A DNA stretch of 64,000 nt from UBA4479 sp963974935 (lineage in GTDB: Bacteria > Pseudomonadota > Alphaproteobacteria > Rhodospirillales > Casp-alpha2). The notes under the pieces are model-generated. The model had not been told where the DNA came from. It saw only the letters and a list, made by a program, of their open reading frames with translations, and searched no databases. Below are positions 24,749-32,982 of this stretch, piece by piece. Numbering within the stretch: position 1 is the first letter of the stretch; every line of letters starts with the position of its first letter. Where the stretch lies: contig CAXBEV010000007.1 in assembly GCA_963974935.1 (NCBI GenBank), positions 62,001-126,000 on the forward strand, given 5' to 3'. The position numbers and the translations under genes were made by a program.

Positions 24749-26227
24749 TCACGCGGCCAGCGTATTCCCGTTGCGGGTTTTTTCGACCAACGCCCAATGC
24801 AACACGCGCACGGCGTCATCATATCCGCCGTCGGCCAAGACAAACTGCACATCGACGCGACGCGCCGGAGCATGCACCGCCAAAAGCTCAATGCCCTGGT
24901 CGCGCAGCGCGGCCGTCGCATCGGCGATCAGCGTCGGGCTTTGGATGTTGGCACCGATAGCTGAGACGATATCGACCTTGCGGGTCTGGATTTCGGCTTC
25001 GGGCTGGCGCTTTTGGATGACTTCAATGACGCGGCGCACCTGCTTAAGGGGGGCTTCAACGTAAAACGTCATGGTATTGGCGTTCATGCTCCAACTTACG
25101 ATCGATACCTTAAAGCGACGGAATGCGGCGAGCGTTTCTTCGCCGGCACCCGGCAGGCCGACCATGTCTTGGTCAAACACTTCAACCTCAACGGCATTTT
25201 CCAAACCGGTGACGATTTCGACGCGGGAGTCGTCGGGCGCCCAGACATCGTCGATGACCGTGCCCGGATGCTCCGGCTCAAACGTGTTTTTAATTCGGAG
25301 CGGAATGCCGTTCTGGCGCAGGCCTTTTGCTGCACGAGGATGAATAGCTTCCATACCCATATTCGACAGCTGGTCGGCGACATCATAATTGGTATGCCCG
25401 ATGGGCTGCACCTTGTCTTCGCCGACAATGCGTGGGTCAGCGCTGGAAAGATGGAATTCTTTGTGAATGACCGCCTCGGCGGCGCCGATGATGCGCGCCA
25501 CAGCCGAGAACGTCACCTCTGAATAGCCCCGCCCATAAATGCCCATCAAGCCGTCGGCGGCTTGCGAATAGCCGGTCACAATCGGCAACACGTTGGACAG
25601 ATCGATATCGGCGAAGGCCGCGCTGATGCGCTCGTCCAGAGACATCTGCTCGTTCTCGCGCCAGCCGGACAGATCAACGAAGGCCGCATCAATGCCCTGC
25701 CTGCGCAGCAACAACATGGTGTTGTGCGCGCTGTGCGCCTCGCCGGTGCCGCTGATCATTTCGCGCACCGTCATCAAATGCTCTTGCAGCTGAAAATGGC
25801 CGTAGCCACAAATCCGCTGCAGATCGATCAGGCAACTGCGCACGCCTTCAATACGTTCCTGCACGAAACGATCTGCTATCTTGCGGTCCGTCTCGTCTTT
25901 AAAGATATCCGCATTGATATCGATCATGCGGGCTTGCACTTTCGTCAGCGCATCGCCCCACGCCCAATCGTTGTCGGAGCCAGCATACAGTGCAAACACC
26001 CCGGGCTCGCCGGTCTTTTTGTTTTCCAACAACAGATCGGTAATGCCGCCGTAAGCGGAAACCACGAAGACCCGATTGTACAAGTCTGCGCCGGTCCGCT
26101 TCCCGACGATGACGTTCGCCATCACGTCTTCGACCTTCGACATCGAAGTCCCGCCGATCTTATGAACGGTCGGCTGCGTGCCATTGGGTGTCTCGACGTG
26201 GGCGAGGTTGTCATTTTGCATCGTCAT
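24749..26227 (-). CDS. ask: Ectoine-cluster aspartate kinase (Ask_Ect)
   Basis: 492 residues, within the aspartokinase length range. The N-terminal kinase domain begins VHKIGGTSMSKVEDVMANVI; KIGGTSM is the aspartokinase ATP/substrate motif. The C-terminal part holds two ACT-like regulatory domains (VSIVSWSMNANTMTFYVEA and VDIVSAIGANIQSPTLIADA). It phosphorylates L-aspartate, the first step toward aspartate semialdehyde and ectoine. It sits 25 nt after ectC, where ectoine-specific, feedback-insensitive aspartokinases are found; that is the reason to call it the ectoine isoform. Confidence 0.93.
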   Translation of the reverse strand: MTMQNDNLAHVETPNGTQPTVHKIGGTSMSKVEDVMANVIVGKRTGADLYNRVFVVSAYGGITDLLLENKKTGEPGVFALYAGSDNDWAWGDALTKVQARMIDINADIFKDETDRKIADRFVQERIEGVRSCLIDLQRICGYGHFQLQEHLMTVREMISGTGEAHSAHNTMLLLRRQGIDAAFVDLSGWRENEQMSLDERISAAFADIDLSNVLPIVTGYSQAADGLMGIYGRGYSEVTFSAVARIIGAAEAVIHKEFHLSSADPRIVGEDKVQPIGHTNYDVADQLSNMGMEAIHPRAAKGLRQNGIPLRIKNTFEPEHPGTVIDDVWAPDDSRVEIVTGLENAVEVEVFDQDMVGLPGAGEETLAAFRRFKVSIVSWSMNANTMTFYVEAPLKQVRRVIEVIQKRQPEAEIQTRKVDIVSAIGANIQSPTLIADATAALRDQGIELLAVHAPARRVDVQFVLADGGYDDAVRVLHWALVEKTRNGNTLAA

Positions 26228-26252
26228 CTCTGCGCATCCTTGCGGGACCTGT

Positions 26253-26657
26253 TTATGCGTTTTCCAACGCAGGCTCGTTTAGCTGATAGGCGCCGTCGGC
26301 GTCGTGCACTTCACGGCCGTTGAGCGGCGGATTGAAAACGCATGCCAAATGCATGTCTTCGGTACCACCCCGCAGCAGGTGGTTATCGTTCTGATCGAGG
26401 ATGTACACGGTGCCCGGCTCAATCTTATAGACCTTGCCGTCGGACACGGTCTCAACCTCGCCGTTGCCGGACATGCAATACACGGTTTCCAGGTGGTTTT
26501 TATACCAGATCGGCGTCTCGGTACCGGCATAGATCGTGGTAATATGGAACGAATAACCCATGTTGTCGTCGGCGAGCGACATGCGCACGCTCTTCCAGGT
26601 TTCGGTCGATACCGTACGATCGGAATTTTCACAGTCTTTGAGGGTTCGGACGATCAT
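26253..26657 (-). CDS. ectC: L-ectoine synthase
   Basis: 134 residues, the usual EctC length, with the cupin iron site: MGYSFHITTIYAGTETPIWY, LETVYCMSGNGEVET and HLLRGGTEDMHLACVFNPPL give the metal-binding Glu, Tyr and His positions. It cyclises N-gamma-acetyl-diaminobutyrate to ectoine in the cytoplasm. It lies between ectB and ask. Confidence 0.97.
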   Translation of the reverse strand: MIVRTLKDCENSDRTVSTETWKSVRMSLADDNMGYSFHITTIYAGTETPIWYKNHLETVYCMSGNGEVETVSDGKVYKIEPGTVYILDQNDNHLLRGGTEDMHLACVFNPPLNGREVHDADGAYQLNEPALENA

Positions 26658-26741
26658 AAGTGTCCTCTCCTATACGTCTAAGTTCAAAGGAGCGGGCCGA
26701 CCTTATTGCCGGCATCCGCGTCTTATATCGTTGTCGACCGC

Positions 26742-28022
26742 TTACTCAGCGGCGACACTCTTAGAATTCTGGTCGGCGAGCGCGGCGTTGATGGCTTCTT
26801 CAAGGATGTCGAGGCCGCGCTCCAGATCGGCGATCTCGATGACCAACGGGGCCAAGCATTTCACGACTTCATCGTGCGCACCTGACGTTTCGATCACCAG
26901 ACCGCGCTTGAACGCGTGCTTCGTGACCATGCCTGCAAGATCACCTGAACGCATCACCAAGCCTTGCATCATGCCGCGCCCTCGCAACGCGACAATGGCG
27001 TCACCAAATTTAGCCTGCATGGCTTCGTAGCGTGTGCGCACGATCTCGCCCTTCTCCTGGACGGATTTTGCAAACGTGTCGTCAGACCAGAACTCTTCAA
27101 GGGCCGCAGTTGCCGTCACAAAGGCGTGGTTGTTGCCACGGAACGTACCGTTGTGCTCACCGGGCTCCCAGATGTCCAAATCGCGACGGATCATCGTGAC
27201 CGCAAATGGAAGGCCATAGGCAGACAACGACTTCGAGAGCGTTACGATGTCCGGCTTGATGCCCGCAGGCTCAAAGCTGAAGAACGTCCCAGTGCGGCCG
27301 CAGCCAGCTTGGATATCGTCGACGATCAGCAACACGTCGTGCTTACGGCAAACGGTCTCTAGGTTTTTGAGCCAACCGAGATCAGCCGCCGTCAGGCCAC
27401 CTTCGCCCTGCACACACTCGACGATTACAGCCGCTGGCAGATCGACGCCGCTGGACGGGTCGCCCAGCGCTTTGTCGAGATACATTGTGGTGTCGTAACC
27501 GTCACCTAAATAGCCGTCATACGGCATCGGGGTCACACCCGGCATATCGACACCGGCAACACGGCGATGGTGCTGATTGCCCGTCGCTGCCAAGGCGCCC
27601 AAAGAGACGCCATGGAAGCCGTTGGTGAACATGATAATGTTCGAGCGACCCTTATGATGGCGTGCCAACTTCAGCGCGGCCTCAACTGCATTGGTACCGG
27701 TCGGGCCAGTAAACTGCAGCACATAATCCATATCGCGCGGGTTGAGGATTTTTTCCTCGAACGCCGTCAGGAAGGCTTCTTTCGCAACGGTGTGCATATC
27801 CAACCCGTGCGTAATGCTGCCAGACGCAATGTAGTCGATCAGCTTCTCGCGCAGCTTCGGGTGGTTGTGGCCATAATTGAGGCTGCCAGCACCGGCAAGG
27901 AAATCAATGTATTCATTGCCGTCGGTGTCGGTAAGCTTGGCGCCTTCGGCCTTGTCGAACGTCACGGGGAACGAACGCGCATAGCTTTGCACTTTGGACT
28001 CACGTCTATCAAAAATGTTCAT
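26742..28022 (-). CDS. ectB: Diaminobutyrate-2-oxoglutarate transaminase
   Basis: 426 residues from the ATG at 28022, preceded by GAGG. It is a class III aminotransferase: FLAGAGSLNYGHNHP, TGPTGTNAVEAALKLARHHK, FTNGFHGVSLGALAATGN, DDIQAGCGRTGTFFSFE and the PLP Lys264 in TLSKSLSAYGLPFA. EctB aminates aspartate semialdehyde at C4 using glutamate. The short N-terminus and this order are specific to EctB rather than GabT. Confidence 0.95.
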   Translation of the reverse strand: MNIFDRRESKVQSYARSFPVTFDKAEGAKLTDTDGNEYIDFLAGAGSLNYGHNHPKLREKLIDYIASGSITHGLDMHTVAKEAFLTAFEEKILNPRDMDYVLQFTGPTGTNAVEAALKLARHHKGRSNIIMFTNGFHGVSLGALAATGNQHHRRVAGVDMPGVTPMPYDGYLGDGYDTTMYLDKALGDPSSGVDLPAAVIVECVQGEGGLTAADLGWLKNLETVCRKHDVLLIVDDIQAGCGRTGTFFSFEPAGIKPDIVTLSKSLSAYGLPFAVTMIRRDLDIWEPGEHNGTFRGNNHAFVTATAALEEFWSDDTFAKSVQEKGEIVRTRYEAMQAKFGDAIVALRGRGMMQGLVMRSGDLAGMVTKHAFKRGLVIETSGAHDEVVKCLAPLVIEIADLERGLDILEEAINAALADQNSKSVAAE

Positions 28023-28169
28023 AACGAACCTCACTTTGTTGATCGCAGTTACGGGCGCGTCACAAGGGTCGATGCGTCGAACAATCTCCGACGCGTCGCC
28101 ACAAACCACTACCCAAGGTATATCTTATTGTTCAGTTACGCGTTAGCAGATTATTCAGCTTTTTTGGCG

Positions 28170-28730
28170 CTACGCGACGCTGGCCAAGGCCGGCAGAATA
28201 TCCGCACGGCTGAACGGGCCGATTTTCCAAAGCATTTCCGTTTTCGCGTCGCCATCGAAATGCGCGTCTTGATCAAACATGACCTCGGTATCGAATTCAG
28301 TATTCAGGCTGCGCGCAACCGATTTAAACACCCCATGCGACGCCTTATTGTCCGGCGTGATCGTGGTGTGCAAATTGCGCACGTTCTTCGCGAACGGGCG
28401 ATGTAGAATATCCAAGATCATCCGCTTGCCGAGCTTCAAACCGCGCGCCTTCGGCGACACCGCAACTTGCCATACAAACAAGCTGTCCGGGCTTTCCGGC
28501 ACCAGATAGCCTGACACGAAACCGGCGACTTCACCGTCAACTTGAGCCAACGAGCTGGTTTCAGCGAAATGCGAGCACTGCAACAGGTTGCAATAGACGG
28601 AATTTTCATCGAGCGGCTTGCACTGCTCAATCAACTCGTTCACCGCCGCGCCATCTTCGGCATCCGGGCGGCGCAACGTCAGATCAATGTCTGGAACGTC
28701 CGTCAAGTGTGCGTTCGGCAGCTTCGTCAC
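28170..28730 (-). CDS. ectA: L-2,4-diaminobutyrate acetyltransferase
   Basis: 186 residues from the GTG at 28730, with GGAG 8 nt upstream. GNAT fold: LRRPDAEDGAAVNELIEQC, then GFVSGYLVPESPDSLFVWQV, VSPKARGLKLGKRMILDIL as the acetyl-CoA loop and TTITPDNKASHGVFKSVAR as the substrate end. EctA acetylates the gamma-amine of diaminobutyrate. First gene of the minus-strand ectABC-ask operon, read from the promoter at 28779-28807. Confidence 0.95.
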   Translation of the reverse strand: MTKLPNAHLTDVPDIDLTLRRPDAEDGAAVNELIEQCKPLDENSVYCNLLQCSHFAETSSLAQVDGEVAGFVSGYLVPESPDSLFVWQVAVSPKARGLKLGKRMILDILHRPFAKNVRNLHTTITPDNKASHGVFKSVARSLNTEFDTEVMFDQDAHFDGDAKTEMLWKIGPFSRADILPALASVA

Positions 28731-29045
28731 GTGATGTCTCCATATTATATCGAAAAACGATGTAATTAAGTTGCGAGATATATACCGACCCACGGAAAAA
28801 ACGTCAACCCAATGGCAAAATATATTTTATTTATCAGGGTTTATTGTAATATCTGGAAAATTTGTTCACTGAGAGACAACAACGCGTCATAAAATTACAT
28901 TGAATATCGATGAATTTTAACATAATCCTTAGGCATGGAAGGAAATTTCTCATATACAGGGGTTCTCAGATGCACGAATGGTGATAAAGCGTCATCTGCG
29001 CACGCAACGACGCACCCTGCAAAGGACCCCGGAGATACCCCGCAC
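28731..29045. promoter_or_regulatory. ectA-ectR divergent control region
   Basis: A 315-nt AT-rich stretch without a gene between ectA and ectR. It holds the ectA promoter (listed separately) and probably the EctR operator. I see no second strong promoter for ectR. An in-frame upstream ATG at 28935 would add 37 residues to ectR that do not look like MarR sequence. Confidence 0.6.
28779..28807 (-). promoter_or_regulatory. Sigma70-type promoter of the ectABC-ask operon
   Basis: On the minus strand TTGACG (28807-28802) is followed by exactly 17 nt and TATATA (28784-28779). The predicted start leaves a short leader of about 40 nt before the ectA GTG at 28730. EctR-type regulators in methylotrophs bind over the -10 region of the ect promoter, which would fit here. 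The boxes are seen; the operator is inference. Confidence 0.7.
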
Positions 29046-29537
29046 ATGGACGCGCTGCACGACGCTCTAATTTCCATTCGCCGGATTCTCCGCGCCACCG
29101 AAATTCACGCCAAGGCGCTACGCGCGGCGACCAACCTCAAGACATCTCAACTGATGGTGCTGCAAGCCCTCGAAGACGGTGACGACATGACCGTCGGCGC
29201 GATCACCCAGCAAGTACGTATGGCGCAAGCTTCGGTTACCGCCATTGTCGTGAAGTTAGAACGGATGGGGCTGGTAGTCCGGGAGCGCGGCATCATGGAT
29301 AAGCGCAAAGTATTTGTGCGCCTCACCGAGTTGGGTCACAGCGTGCTTGAAGAGGCGCCCGAAGCCCTGCACCGACGCTTCGCCGAACAGTTCGCGCCGC
29401 TGCAAGCGTGGGAACAGACGATGATCGTCTCCGCCCTGCAACGGGTCGCCACGATGATGGACGCGCCTGAATTGGATGCAGCACCCGTTCTAGACTTCGA
29501 ACACCACGATCATCCAAATCACGCCGAAGAACCCTAA
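29046..29537 (+). CDS. ectR: MarR-family regulator of the ectoine operon
   Basis: 163 residues from the ATG at 29046 (CGGAG about 11 nt upstream). Winged-helix MarR order: helix DALISIRRILRATEIHAKAL, then LKTSQLMVLQALEDGDDMTV, the recognition helix QQVRMAQASVTAIVVKLERM, the wing RERGIMDKRKVFVRLTELG, and a helical dimerisation end with a His/Asp-rich tail (DFEHHDHPNHAEEP). EctR1 of methylotrophs is a MarR repressor of ectABC; the divergent position supports the same role. Its stop overlaps the convergent ATP-grasp gene by 4 nt. The start is the least certain point. Confidence 0.85.
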   Translation: MDALHDALISIRRILRATEIHAKALRAATNLKTSQLMVLQALEDGDDMTVGAITQQVRMAQASVTAIVVKLERMGLVVRERGIMDKRKVFVRLTELGHSVLEEAPEALHRRFAEQFAPLQAWEQTMIVSALQRVATMMDAPELDAAPVLDFEHHDHPNHAEEP

Positions 29538-30727
29538 GTGCCGTCGGCTTCGTTTGTCAGCGGCAGCTTGCCTTCATAGCCGTGGCGACGCAGGTGCGCG
29601 GCAAACGTCGCCGTCAAAGCGCCACGGCCATGCGCGAGCTGATGCAGGTTTAAGTCCCCGCCCCAGTTGACCTCCATCACAACCGGCCCCTTCGGGGTCA
29701 GCGCGATATCCCACGACTGCGTGCCCAACCCCGGCAACGTGCCGGCGGCGCGTTCACACATGGCGCGCGCCGCGTGCCAATCGGGCAATTGCAAGCCGAT
29801 CAAGGCCGCCTCGGTATCCGGGTGATGGCTGACTTCGGATAGTGTCGCCCCGCTGCCTGCAACGACCCGCGTGATCTGCCCGCTGTCAGCATCGAGGGCG
29901 CCCAGCATATTGCCGTCCCGCCAATAATTGTCGGCGATGCTGCCCTTTTTCGGGATTTTGATGACCGCACTTTCAATCTTCGGCCCGGCCTTGCCGTTCA
30001 AGACCAAAAACCGCACCGTCGCCAAGGCACCGCCGAACGCATCGGCCAGCACCGTCGCCGGCAGCAAGGTACGCTGCAGCAGATAGCCGTCGCTGCCGAG
30101 TTTTTGCATATAGTCCGCGATCTCGCGCACCGAAACATTCCCAGCCCCCGGCACATGTGCCATGCCGTGCCCCCCGTCGGTCATAGCAAAAGCACCGATG
30201 GAGTACATGCCGTCAATCGGCTTGGCGAACAGCGGATAGCTTCGCGGATTGTTCAAAAACGCCATCATGCCGTCCACAGAGGAAATCATATGCGCATGCG
30301 TGCGCCGTCCGGTGGCGTCGAAAACCGCCAGGGTTTCCGGCACCGGAATCCCAGCGCCGCGCATCATCGACAGGAATAAAAGCTTATCGGTCGCCACTGC
30401 GAACCAGCGCGTGTCGCAGCACGCCTTGTGCATGCGCGCCTGTGCGGTCTTGCCGACGAACCGCACCCGTGCCTCGTCGTCATACTGGTTTTCGTAAAGC
30501 TTATAATAGAAGTATTCCGCCGCACTCAGCTTGCCGGGGCCATTGAGACAACGCCAAAACCCGCTCAGCCAGGACGTGCCCGAACCTGTTTCACGGGTGG
30601 CGACACGCACCGCATCGCCGATCGGCATTTGCGGCGGTTGGTCCAAGCTCAGGCGCTGAGCCCGCGCAGCCTCGACATCGAAAAACGCGCTATGCGTCAC
30701 GACATCAAGCGTTTCTTGATTAAACAT
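29534..30727 (-). CDS. ATP-grasp protein, sugar-transfer-associated type
   Basis: 397 residues from the ATG at 30727 (GGAGAA upstream). The sequence order fits the ATP-grasp family often found with sugar transferases (ATPgrasp_ST): an N-terminal helical cap (LNGPGKLSAAEYFYYKLYEN), KLLFLSMMRGAGIPVPETLA, PLFAKPIDGMYSIGAFAM as the ATP lid lysine region, and a C-terminal Mg site ending in VVMEVNWGGDLNLHQLAHG. Such proteins join a carboxylate and an amine, or modify a surface polymer. No glycosyltransferase is nearby, which is unusual. It lies between ectR and the CoA-ligase genes. Substrate unknown. Confidence 0.78.
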   Translation of the reverse strand: MFNQETLDVVTHSAFFDVEAARAQRLSLDQPPQMPIGDAVRVATRETGSGTSWLSGFWRCLNGPGKLSAAEYFYYKLYENQYDDEARVRFVGKTAQARMHKACCDTRWFAVATDKLLFLSMMRGAGIPVPETLAVFDATGRRTHAHMISSVDGMMAFLNNPRSYPLFAKPIDGMYSIGAFAMTDGGHGMAHVPGAGNVSVREIADYMQKLGSDGYLLQRTLLPATVLADAFGGALATVRFLVLNGKAGPKIESAVIKIPKKGSIADNYWRDGNMLGALDADSGQITRVVAGSGATLSEVSHHPDTEAALIGLQLPDWHAARAMCERAAGTLPGLGTQSWDIALTPKGPVVMEVNWGGDLNLHQLAHGRGALTATFAAHLRRHGYEGKLPLTNEADGT

Positions 30728-30841
30728 GGAAATTCTCCAACCCTGTTCACACCCCGGAACAAACGCTACGCCCATGCGGGCACGGCGCATGTGTCCGCCG
30801 TCACAGACTGGAGAAATTTGCCGTGATTGCCTTATCGCTGT

Positions 30842-31714
30842 TTAGCCGAGCGCTTCCTTCAGCGCATCGCCGACGTGGACCGGCGTCGACAGCACGTTGA
30901 CGCCCGCCCCTTCCAGCGCAGTTTTCTTGGATGCGTAGGTGCCTTTGTCGCCCATCACGATGGCACCTGCGTGGCCCATCTTTTTACCGGGCGGTGCCGC
31001 ACCGCCGGCAATAAATGCGAACACCGGCTTAGACATGCCGGCGGCGTATTCGGCGGCGTCTTCTTCCATCGCACCCCCGATTTCACCGACCATCACCACC
31101 GCCTCGGTACCCGGGAAATTATCCAGGGCCTCCAGGGCATCGCGGGTCGTGGTGCCGATCACCGGATCACCGCCGATGCCGACGAACGCGGTCTGGCCGT
31201 ATCCAGCAGCGACGATGTTCTGACACATCAAAGTGCCGAGTGAGCCGGAGCGCGACAGAACGCCGACGTTGCCCTTCTTAAAAATGCGCTGATTGAACGC
31301 CGGCATGAAGCCCATAAAGGTCTCGTCCACGGTGACGCCACCGGCGGTGTTCGGCCCGACGATCCGGGTGCCCGCTTCTTTGGCAGCAGCCATCACGTAC
31401 ATCACGTCCTGCACCGGCACATGTTCGGTCAGGCATAAGATCATCTTGGCGCCGGCCTCAATCGCATCCAGGGCCGCGGCTTTCATGCCGAGCGGCGGAA
31501 TAAACAGCAACGACGCATCGAAGCCGGTTTCTTTTTGCGCGTCGACCGCCGTGCCGTGCACCGGCACACCACAATGTATGGTGCCGGCTTTCTTCGGGTT
31601 CACGCCGGCCACCACCGTGGCGCCGTATTGCTGCATCAACTCGGTCCAAAACGTGCCCTGCTTGCCGGTGATGCCTTGCACGAGAATGCGCGTTTCCTTA
31701 CGGGGGATAATCAT
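30842..31714 (-). CDS. ADP-forming acid-CoA ligase, alpha subunit (SucD/MtkB/SauQ-like)
   Basis: 290 residues from the ATG at 31714 (GGGAGG upstream), the SucD length. An N-terminal CoA-binding Rossmann domain (ILVQGITGKQGTFWTELMQQ) and GPNTAGGVTVDE are followed by the ligase part with SRSGSLGTLM and the phosphorylated histidine at 248 in KKMGHAGAIV. The catalytic logic is acid + CoA + ATP to acyl-CoA + ADP + Pi. It starts 1 nt after the beta gene stop. No sucAB or other TCA genes are near, and the next gene is a SauS-like aldehyde dehydrogenase, so a substrate such as sulfoacetate, malate or succinate is possible. I prefer the sulfoacetate-type reading as inference. Confidence 0.83.
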   Translation of the reverse strand: MIIPRKETRILVQGITGKQGTFWTELMQQYGATVVAGVNPKKAGTIHCGVPVHGTAVDAQKETGFDASLLFIPPLGMKAAALDAIEAGAKMILCLTEHVPVQDVMYVMAAAKEAGTRIVGPNTAGGVTVDETFMGFMPAFNQRIFKKGNVGVLSRSGSLGTLMCQNIVAAGYGQTAFVGIGGDPVIGTTTRDALEALDNFPGTEAVVMVGEIGGAMEEDAAEYAAGMSKPVFAFIAGGAAPPGKKMGHAGAIVMGDKGTYASKKTALEGAGVNVLSTPVHVGDALKEALG

Positions 31715-31715
31715 C

Positions 31716-32849
31716 TTATGCGCCTCCCTTTGCAGCATTGACGGCGGCTTTGCAGGCCTCGCTCATGTTCGGCAGCGGGTCCATGCCCAGCTTCTCTTTG
31801 AGCATGCGGATCGCTTCCTCATCACCTGTGCCGGCAATCGAGAAAAACACCGGAATCTTGGGCTTCAGCTCGTCCCACGCGTTCAAAAGCCCTTCCATCA
31901 TCACATCGCAGCGCGCAAACGCACCGCAGAAATTAACGACCAGACTTTTGATCCCAGGCTTATCAAGCACCAGCTCCAAAGCGATTTTGGCCTTTGTATA
32001 AGCTTCACCGCCGATCTCGCAGAAGTTCGCGGGCGCACCGCCATGGTGGCGCACCACGTCCATCGTCGTCATGGTCAGTCCGGCGCCGTTGGCCAGCACA
32101 CAGACGTCACCATCCAACTCGATATACTTGATCCCGGCAGCCTCGCCTCTGGATTCGAGGGCTGTCAGCTTGTCGGGCGTGCCATGGGTCGCCAGTTCCT
32201 CGCGGCGCTTGATGGCGCTGTCATCCAGCGTGAATTTGCAATCCAGCGCCGCGACCTTGCCGTCACCGGTGACGATCAACGGATTGATTTCCAACAGCTC
32301 CGCATCGTTGTCGATATAGACGCCGTACAGCTTAACCAATGTGTCCGCGACGCCGGCTTCCGCGCCTTCAAGATCGATACCGGCCAGTAGGGCATCGGCG
32401 TCCGCCCGCGAAAAACCTTTGCGAATATCCACCGCATGCTTTTTCAGTTTCTCGGGTGTATCGGTGGCGATTTCTTCGATGTCCATACCGCCTTCGGTCG
32501 AGAACATCACCATTGGTCCCTTGGAAACCGGATCATTGAGCACGGCAGCGTAGTATTCGCGTTTGATATCAGACTGCGCTTCGATGAGCACTTTTTCGAC
32601 CAAATGCCCGTTGATATCCATGCCCAAAATCGCCGTTGCGTGTGCCCTGGCTTCGGTCGGGTCGGCGGCGAGCTTGATGCCGCCCGCCTTGCCGCGTTTG
32701 CCGGTCGGCACCTGAGCCTTGACCACGACCTTGCCGATTTTCTCGGCGGCGGCGGCGGCCGCATCCGGATCGAAGACCAGCACGCTTTCGGGGACTGTGA
32801 TCCCGCCCGCCTTCAACAAAGGTTTCGAGGCAAATTCTTCGAAGTTCAT
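31716..32849 (-). CDS. ADP-forming acid-CoA ligase, beta subunit (SucC/MtkA/SauP-like)
   Basis: 377 residues. The N-terminal ATP-grasp part (KAGGITVPESVLVFDPDAAA; VVVKAQVPTGKRGKAGGIKL; MFSTEGGMDIEEIA) and the C-terminal ligase part (LANGAGLTMTTMDVVRHHGG and the VVNFCGAFARCDVMMEGL segment) match SucC-type beta subunits. It pairs with the alpha subunit one nucleotide away. The start is the ATG at 32849; upstream on this strand lies a 130-nt spacer with a REP-like repeat. Which acid is activated cannot be told from the sequence. Confidence 0.85.
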   Translation of the reverse strand: MNFEEFASKPLLKAGGITVPESVLVFDPDAAAAAAEKIGKVVVKAQVPTGKRGKAGGIKLAADPTEARAHATAILGMDINGHLVEKVLIEAQSDIKREYYAAVLNDPVSKGPMVMFSTEGGMDIEEIATDTPEKLKKHAVDIRKGFSRADADALLAGIDLEGAEAGVADTLVKLYGVYIDNDAELLEINPLIVTGDGKVAALDCKFTLDDSAIKRREELATHGTPDKLTALESRGEAAGIKYIELDGDVCVLANGAGLTMTTMDVVRHHGGAPANFCEIGGEAYTKAKIALELVLDKPGIKSLVVNFCGAFARCDVMMEGLLNAWDELKPKIPVFFSIAGTGDEEAIRMLKEKLGMDPLPNMSEACKAAVNAAKGGA

Positions 32850-32876
32850 AGGGTGTTTTCCTCTCGCTTGCGGCTC

Positions 32877-32969
32877 CATCCTTCGAGACAGCGCTACGCG
32901 CTTCCTCAGGATGAGGTGGAGATAAATGAAGCCTCATCCTGAGGAGCGGCGCAGCCGCATCTCGAAGGA
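32877..32969. repeat. REP-like inverted repeat pair (BIME-like)
   Basis: Two arms of about 38 nt face each other (32877-32916 and 32932-32969). The outer and inner thirds pair exactly: CCTCATCCTGAGGA and TCTCGAAGGA on one arm meet their complements on the other, with divergent middles that each form their own small stem. It lies in the spacer between the aldehyde dehydrogenase and the CoA ligase beta gene. It shares its CTTCGAGA arm with the hairpin at 22896-22928. Confidence 0.75.
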
Positions 32970-32982
32970 CCAGGCCTCGCAA

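Noticed and set aside
25013..25522. A 169-residue plus-strand frame inside ask
   Set aside because: Antisense to conserved aspartokinase sequence and without any recognisable motif.
28935..29045. An upstream start that adds 37 residues to ectR
   Set aside because: The added sequence has no MarR character and the ATG at 29046 has a better-placed ribosome site.
30842..32849. Reading the CoA-ligase pair as housekeeping sucCD of the TCA cycle
   Set aside because: No sucA, sucB, mdh or lpd genes are near and the partner is an acylating aldehyde dehydrogenase; a paralogue is more likely, but it cannot be excluded.
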